Below, in pieces: positions 60,008 through 64,000 of a stretch of DNA of 64,000 bases. A program made the translations under genes and the position numbers. Source of the DNA: Bacteroidaceae bacterium (GTDB taxonomy: Bacteria > Bacteroidota > Bacteroidia > Bacteroidales > Bacteroidaceae); contig JAEEGS010000009.1 of NCBI GenBank assembly GCA_016280445.1, forward strand, positions 1 through 64,000, written 5' to 3'. The stretch's first letter is position 1; every line of letters starts with the position of its first letter. Below the pieces are notes generated by a model. It had not been told where the DNA came from. It searched no databases and saw nothing but the letters and a program-made list of their open reading frames with translations.

Positions 60008-60015
60008 TAACTTTG
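60008..60015 (+). promoter_or_regulatory. -7 promoter element (TAACTTTG) of the amidase gene
   Basis: TAACTTTG about 21 bp upstream of the chosen start at 60036. Confidence 0.6.
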
Positions 60016-60035
60016 CAACGTTTTATCACATCCCT

Positions 60036-61133
60036 ATGAAACGATTCTTACACATTATTATATATATAACATTTTCTCTGATGACATTGCCTCTATCGGC
60101 GAAAGACGATGGCGGATCATTTATAGTGGTGCTTGATGCCGGTCATGGAGGAAAAGACCCTGGCACAATTGGCTCTGTTCCATCCCACAGAGAAAAGGAT
60201 ATAGCCTACAATATCACCATGGAAGTGGGAAGGTTGCTGAAAAACAACCATCCGGAAATAAAGATTGTCTATACGCGCTCTACAGACGTGTTCGTAGAAC
60301 TCGGCCGACGTGCAGAGATTGCGAACAAGGCGAAGGCGAATCTTTTTGTGTCCATCCATGTCAATGCGTTGCCGAAAAATGCTGGACATTATGCCTATGG
60401 TGTGCAGTCATACACCTTGAGTCTCAAGACGGTTGGCACCAATCTCGAAGTGGAGAAACGAGAAAACTCTGTCATCGCCTTAGAGGGAGACGCTGCAAAA
60501 AAATACAACTACAATTCTTCAGCAGAAAGCAACATTATGTTTGAACTGATGCAAGACCATGACATGAAAGAAAGTGTTGCATTTGCCAAGATGGCACAAC
60601 ACGAGATGGTGCATACAGGCGGACGGAAAGACATGGGAGTGAGACAAGCAAATCTGGCAGTGCTCCGACTCACCTATATGCCCAGCGTGTTGCTTGAAGT
60701 GGGTTTCATTTCCACCCCTGAGGAAGAAAAGTTTTTGATGACAAAGGATGGACAAAACAAAATGGCACGTTCCATCTACAATGCCATCGTAAAATATGCT
60801 GCACAAAGAACAGGCAGACAACCTAAAATAGAAAAGCCTATTCCACCAACACAGACAGAAGAGCCGACCTCTCAGGATGTCACGGCTCCGGTGACTACCC
60901 CTGTTACAAACGGTGAGAAAAATACAGTGTATAAGGTACAAGTGCTGGCAGGCAGTGTCAAGTTGAAAAGCGATGACAGACAATTCAAAGGGTTGGAGTG
61001 TGAAATGCATAGTAAAGACGGACGCTACATCTATACCTACGGCTCTGCGTCAACATTAGAAGAAGCAAAGAAACTACGTCAATCCATTTTGGACAAATTT
61101 CCACAAGCATTTATCGTGACATTTGAAGAATAA
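60036..61133 (+). CDS. N-acetylmuramoyl-L-alanine amidase with C-terminal SPOR-like region
   Basis: IVVLDAGHGGKDPGTIGSVPSHREKDIAYNI, FVSIHVNALPKN, VLLEVGFIST; C-terminal YKVQVLAGSVKL... Confidence 0.93.
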   Translation: MKRFLHIIIYITFSLMTLPLSAKDDGGSFIVVLDAGHGGKDPGTIGSVPSHREKDIAYNITMEVGRLLKNNHPEIKIVYTRSTDVFVELGRRAEIANKAKANLFVSIHVNALPKNAGHYAYGVQSYTLSLKTVGTNLEVEKRENSVIALEGDAAKKYNYNSSAESNIMFELMQDHDMKESVAFAKMAQHEMVHTGGRKDMGVRQANLAVLRLTYMPSVLLEVGFISTPEEEKFLMTKDGQNKMARSIYNAIVKYAAQRTGRQPKIEKPIPPTQTEEPTSQDVTAPVTTPVTNGEKNTVYKVQVLAGSVKLKSDDRQFKGLECEMHSKDGRYIYTYGSASTLEEAKKLRQSILDKFPQAFIVTFEE

Positions 61134-61134
61134 T

Positions 61135-62046
61135 ATGAAGATAAGTAAAGAAATCAAGATAGCATTGGTGGCAATACTATCTGGCATTATCATTTATGTT
61201 GGCATCATCTTTCTGAAAGGACTGAAACTTTTCAATGATGAGGTGTCATATTTTGTTGAAATAGCAGACGTGCAGGGCATGCCTACTGCATCAGATGTCA
61301 GGGCAAACGGTCTGAAAGTGGGCACTGTCAAGTCTATCTCATTCAATCCCGACAAGCAGAACTTAACAGTGGAGATAACAATAGACCCAACCTTTGTGAT
61401 TCCACAAGGAACCAGTGTCTACATGACCAAGGAAATGCTGGGTAACGCTATGATGAATCTGAAGTTGGGTCCCAACCCTGCCAATCTCCTACATCCTGGT
61501 GACACCATCAAGGGGGAACCTATGGTTGATCTCATGACGGCTGCAGGTAACATGATACCACAAGTGGAATCTATGTTGCCTAAAGTGGATTCCATTCTCA
61601 CGGCGCTGAACACCTTGACGAATGATCCTGCGCTGGCTGCTTCTGTTCATAACATGGAAGTTGTTTCTGCTGATTTGAGAATAACAACCAGACAAATCAA
61701 TAGTATATTGGGTAATGATGTACCACAACTCATGGCGCGGACAAATGCAATTTGTTCGAATTTGCAAACAACAACCAACACTTTGAATCAAATAGACATG
61801 CTTGGAATGGCACAAAAAGCGGATGAGACGCTTTCTGGTGTTCAAGACATGACTTTCAAGATCAACACGGCCATGAGCAGCAAAGACACTTCGCTTGGAA
61901 TGTTGATGAACGATAACACGATAGCATTGCATATTGATTCGACAATTGTGAACTCATCGTTGCTATTGGAGGACCTGCGTCTTCACCCGAAACGGTATGT
62001 GCATTTCTCTCTCTTCGGGAAGAAAGATTCGGAGAAAAAAAAGTGA
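61135..62046 (+). CDS. MlaD/MCE-family protein (phospholipid transport-like)
   Basis: MKISKEIKIALVAILSGIIIYVGIIFLKGLKLF..., MCE block VQGMPTASDVRANGLKVGTVKSI. Confidence 0.9.
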   Translation: MKISKEIKIALVAILSGIIIYVGIIFLKGLKLFNDEVSYFVEIADVQGMPTASDVRANGLKVGTVKSISFNPDKQNLTVEITIDPTFVIPQGTSVYMTKEMLGNAMMNLKLGPNPANLLHPGDTIKGEPMVDLMTAAGNMIPQVESMLPKVDSILTALNTLTNDPALAASVHNMEVVSADLRITTRQINSILGNDVPQLMARTNAICSNLQTTTNTLNQIDMLGMAQKADETLSGVQDMTFKINTAMSSKDTSLGMLMNDNTIALHIDSTIVNSSLLLEDLRLHPKRYVHFSLFGKKDSEKKK

Positions 62047-62057
62047 AATGAAAAGAG

Positions 62058-62102
62058 AAAGAAGGATGTTATTTGAATATTGTTTAAACAACATCCTTCT
62101 TT
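62058..62102 (+). terminator. Terminator after the MCE gene
   Basis: AAAGAAGGATGTT ... AACATCCTTCTTT 13-bp inverted repeat followed by T's. Confidence 0.85.
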
Positions 62103-62181
62103 TTGAGAGGGGGAAGTCAAGCACTAGAAAATATATCAAAAACAACGAATTAAGCACTAGGATTTTTTTTTATATGACAAA

Positions 62182-62199
62182 TGTTTCACATGTGAAACA
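62182..62199. promoter_or_regulatory. 18-bp perfect palindrome in the dnaA leader, parS-like half-sites
   Basis: TGTTTCACATGTGAAACA: half-sites TGTTTCAC and GTGAAACA separated by AT. Confidence 0.5.
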
Positions 62200-62381
62200 A
62201 TCATGTAACCATTTGAGAGTCAGCATATAGAAGAAAGAAGAAATAAAACAAACCCTCTGTGAACTTAGCAAGCGTAAATGCTTGAAAAAAAGCACTTTTC
62301 ATGGAGCGGCATAAAACAGGGGGAAAGATAAATTTTGTTGTTTCAAAAAAAAACTCGAACTTTGCACCTGTTAAGAATTAC

Positions 62382-63827
62382 ATGAGAATCACCAACCCTA
62401 AAATGGTAGAAATGGAAAAAGATCCAAAACTTCTGTGGGAGAGATGCCTCGAAATTATTCGTGACAACATCACTCCCCAACAATTCGCGGCATCGTTTGC
62501 CTTCGTCAAGCTGCACAGCTTTGAAGAGGGTAAAGGTAAGCTTGTGCTTAGTGTGCCGAGCGAATTTGTGAAGAAACTTTTGGAGGATAATTTCTTGCCG
62601 TTAATGGCTTCCACTTTTAGAAGGGTGTTCGGCAATAGCATCAAGTCTTTATATTATAATGTAGAGGTAGTGAGAACGGAACAGGGAGGAAAAGTGATTG
62701 AAAAAACAGACATGCCCCTCCCCCAACTGAATGGTAAGCCACGTGAGGATGTTCGCAAGGCACCAGACATTGTGACGGCTCCCCAAGTTCAGGATCTCGA
62801 TTCTCAACTCATCCCCAATTATACGTTTGACAATTACTTGGAAGGTGAAAGTAATCGTTTGGCACGTTCTGTTGGTGAATCCATTGCTACAAACCCAGCA
62901 AAGACATTCAACCCATTCTTCGTGTATGGTCCATCTGGATGTGGTAAGACCCACCTCATCAATGCTATCGGTCATCGTATAAAAGAGTTGCACCCGCACA
63001 AGAGGGTTTTATATCTGTCTGCGCATCTCTTTACTGTACAATACACCGATGCAGTCCAACAGAATAAGTTGAATGACTATATCCGTTTTTATCAGACTAT
63101 TGACACGCTGATATTAGACGATGTGCAAGAGTTGTCTGGTAAGACTAAAACCCAAAACACATTCTTCCACATCTTTAATCACTTGCACATGAATGGCAAG
63201 CAGATTATCCTATCCGCCGACCGCCCTCCTGTTGCCATCAAAGATGTAGAAGACCGCTTGCTTACACGTTTCAAGTGGGGAATGTTAGCCGAAATAGAAA
63301 AGCCCACACAAAACCTTCGTCTGGACATCCTTATGGCGAAAGTGGAAAAAGAGGGCTTGGATATTCCTTCTCACATTCTGAAGTACATCGCCGAAAACGT
63401 GGATGACAGTGTGCGTGATCTTGAGGGTTTCATCAATTCATTGATGGCCTACTCTGTTGAATATAATTGCAACATTAATATGTCATTGGTGCAGAAGGTG
63501 ATGCCCCGCTTTGTTATCAAGGAGAACAGGCCTGTCACAATTGATGATGTAAAGATGTGCGTATGTAACTATTTCAATCTGAAGATAAGCCAACTTGACT
63601 CCCGTGTTCGTACTCAAAAAATAGCATTTGCCAGACAACTTGCGATGTATTTGGCAAACACCCTGACAGACAAGTCGCACGTTCAAATAGGTCTCCATAT
63701 TGGAAATCGCAATCATGCGACCGTGATTCATGCCATCAAACAAATCAAAGACATGATTGAGGTGGATGAACAGGCGCGACAGACGGTGGAGGAACTGACG
63801 GGTACACTTGGAGCATCCTCTAAATAA
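62382..63827 (+). CDS. dnaA: Chromosomal replication initiator protein DnaA
   Basis: NYTFDNYLEGESNRLA, FVYGPSGCGKTHLINAIGHRI Walker A, LILDDVQELSGK, C-terminal HIGNRNHATVIHAIKQI. Start placed after the AACTTTGC -7-like element near 62360; exact start uncertain. Confidence 0.97.
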   Translation: MRITNPKMVEMEKDPKLLWERCLEIIRDNITPQQFAASFAFVKLHSFEEGKGKLVLSVPSEFVKKLLEDNFLPLMASTFRRVFGNSIKSLYYNVEVVRTEQGGKVIEKTDMPLPQLNGKPREDVRKAPDIVTAPQVQDLDSQLIPNYTFDNYLEGESNRLARSVGESIATNPAKTFNPFFVYGPSGCGKTHLINAIGHRIKELHPHKRVLYLSAHLFTVQYTDAVQQNKLNDYIRFYQTIDTLILDDVQELSGKTKTQNTFFHIFNHLHMNGKQIILSADRPPVAIKDVEDRLLTRFKWGMLAEIEKPTQNLRLDILMAKVEKEGLDIPSHILKYIAENVDDSVRDLEGFINSLMAYSVEYNCNINMSLVQKVMPRFVIKENRPVTIDDVKMCVCNYFNLKISQLDSRVRTQKIAFARQLAMYLANTLTDKSHVQIGLHIGNRNHATVIHAIKQIKDMIEVDEQARQTVEELTGTLGASSK

Positions 63828-63840
63828 CATAAAAAAAATA

Positions 63841-63879
63841 GAAACGCCCCGCAAATTGTCACAATTTGCGGGGCGTTTC
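63841..63879. terminator. Bidirectional terminator after dnaA
   Basis: 19-bp perfect inverted repeat GAAACGCCCCGCAAATTGT c ACAATTTGCGGGGCGTTTC with A-run before and T's after. Confidence 0.9.
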
Positions 63880-63909
63880 CGTGTTTTAAGAAATGACGAA
63901 ACGTATAGA

Positions 63910-64000
63910 TTAATCTTTATAATAATCGATGTTCTCTTTCGTCAACAGTTCTATTGAAATATAATGATCGCGTGGAATGTTCATCTTCAAGACACAGGTG
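63910..64000 (-). CDS. C-terminal end of an unidentified protein (partial, runs off right edge)
   Basis: Reverse frame ...CVLKMNIPRDHYISIELLTKENIDYYKD*; tail resembles periplasmic sugar-binding/LacI effector domains but too short to assign. Confidence 0.45.
   Translation of the reverse strand, partial: TCVLKMNIPRDHYISIELLTKENIDYYKD

Overview
This 64 kb window looks like Bacteroidota chromosome, probably Prevotella-like. That rests on protein content, on recurring TAnnTTTG (-7) promoters (e.g. TAACTTTG, TACCTTTG, TATATTTG), and on lipoprotein and C-terminal sorting-like signatures. It is mostly housekeeping: pgk, panB, mazG, metH, smpB, proS, clpC, htpG, xpt, glmS, carA, carB, dapA, glnS, an amidase, an MCE/MlaD protein and dnaA. 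Smaller accessory pieces are interspersed. No CRISPR array, rRNA, prophage or transposase was seen. tRNAs were not recognised by eye and need tRNAscan. The main points for follow-up are: (1) a family-II (DHH/DHHA2) inorganic pyrophosphatase with a lipoprotein signal and an SSDDD surface-export-like motif; (2) a 56-aa YolD-like ORF, absent from the supplied ORF track, that overlaps the end of a Y-family polymerase gene by ATGA and ends next to a degraded copy of a nearby esterase gene; (3) a palindromic repeat found in three intergenic regions, one copy close to a 23-bp tandem repeat; (4) a translationally overlapping ECF sigma / membrane protein / TM-anchored lipoprotein module beside a vWA plus uncharacterised-protein cluster; (5) an 18-bp parS-like palindrome in the dnaA leader; (6) a MetH that stops before the usual reactivation domain. 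All family assignments come from motif recognition by eye; no database search was run.
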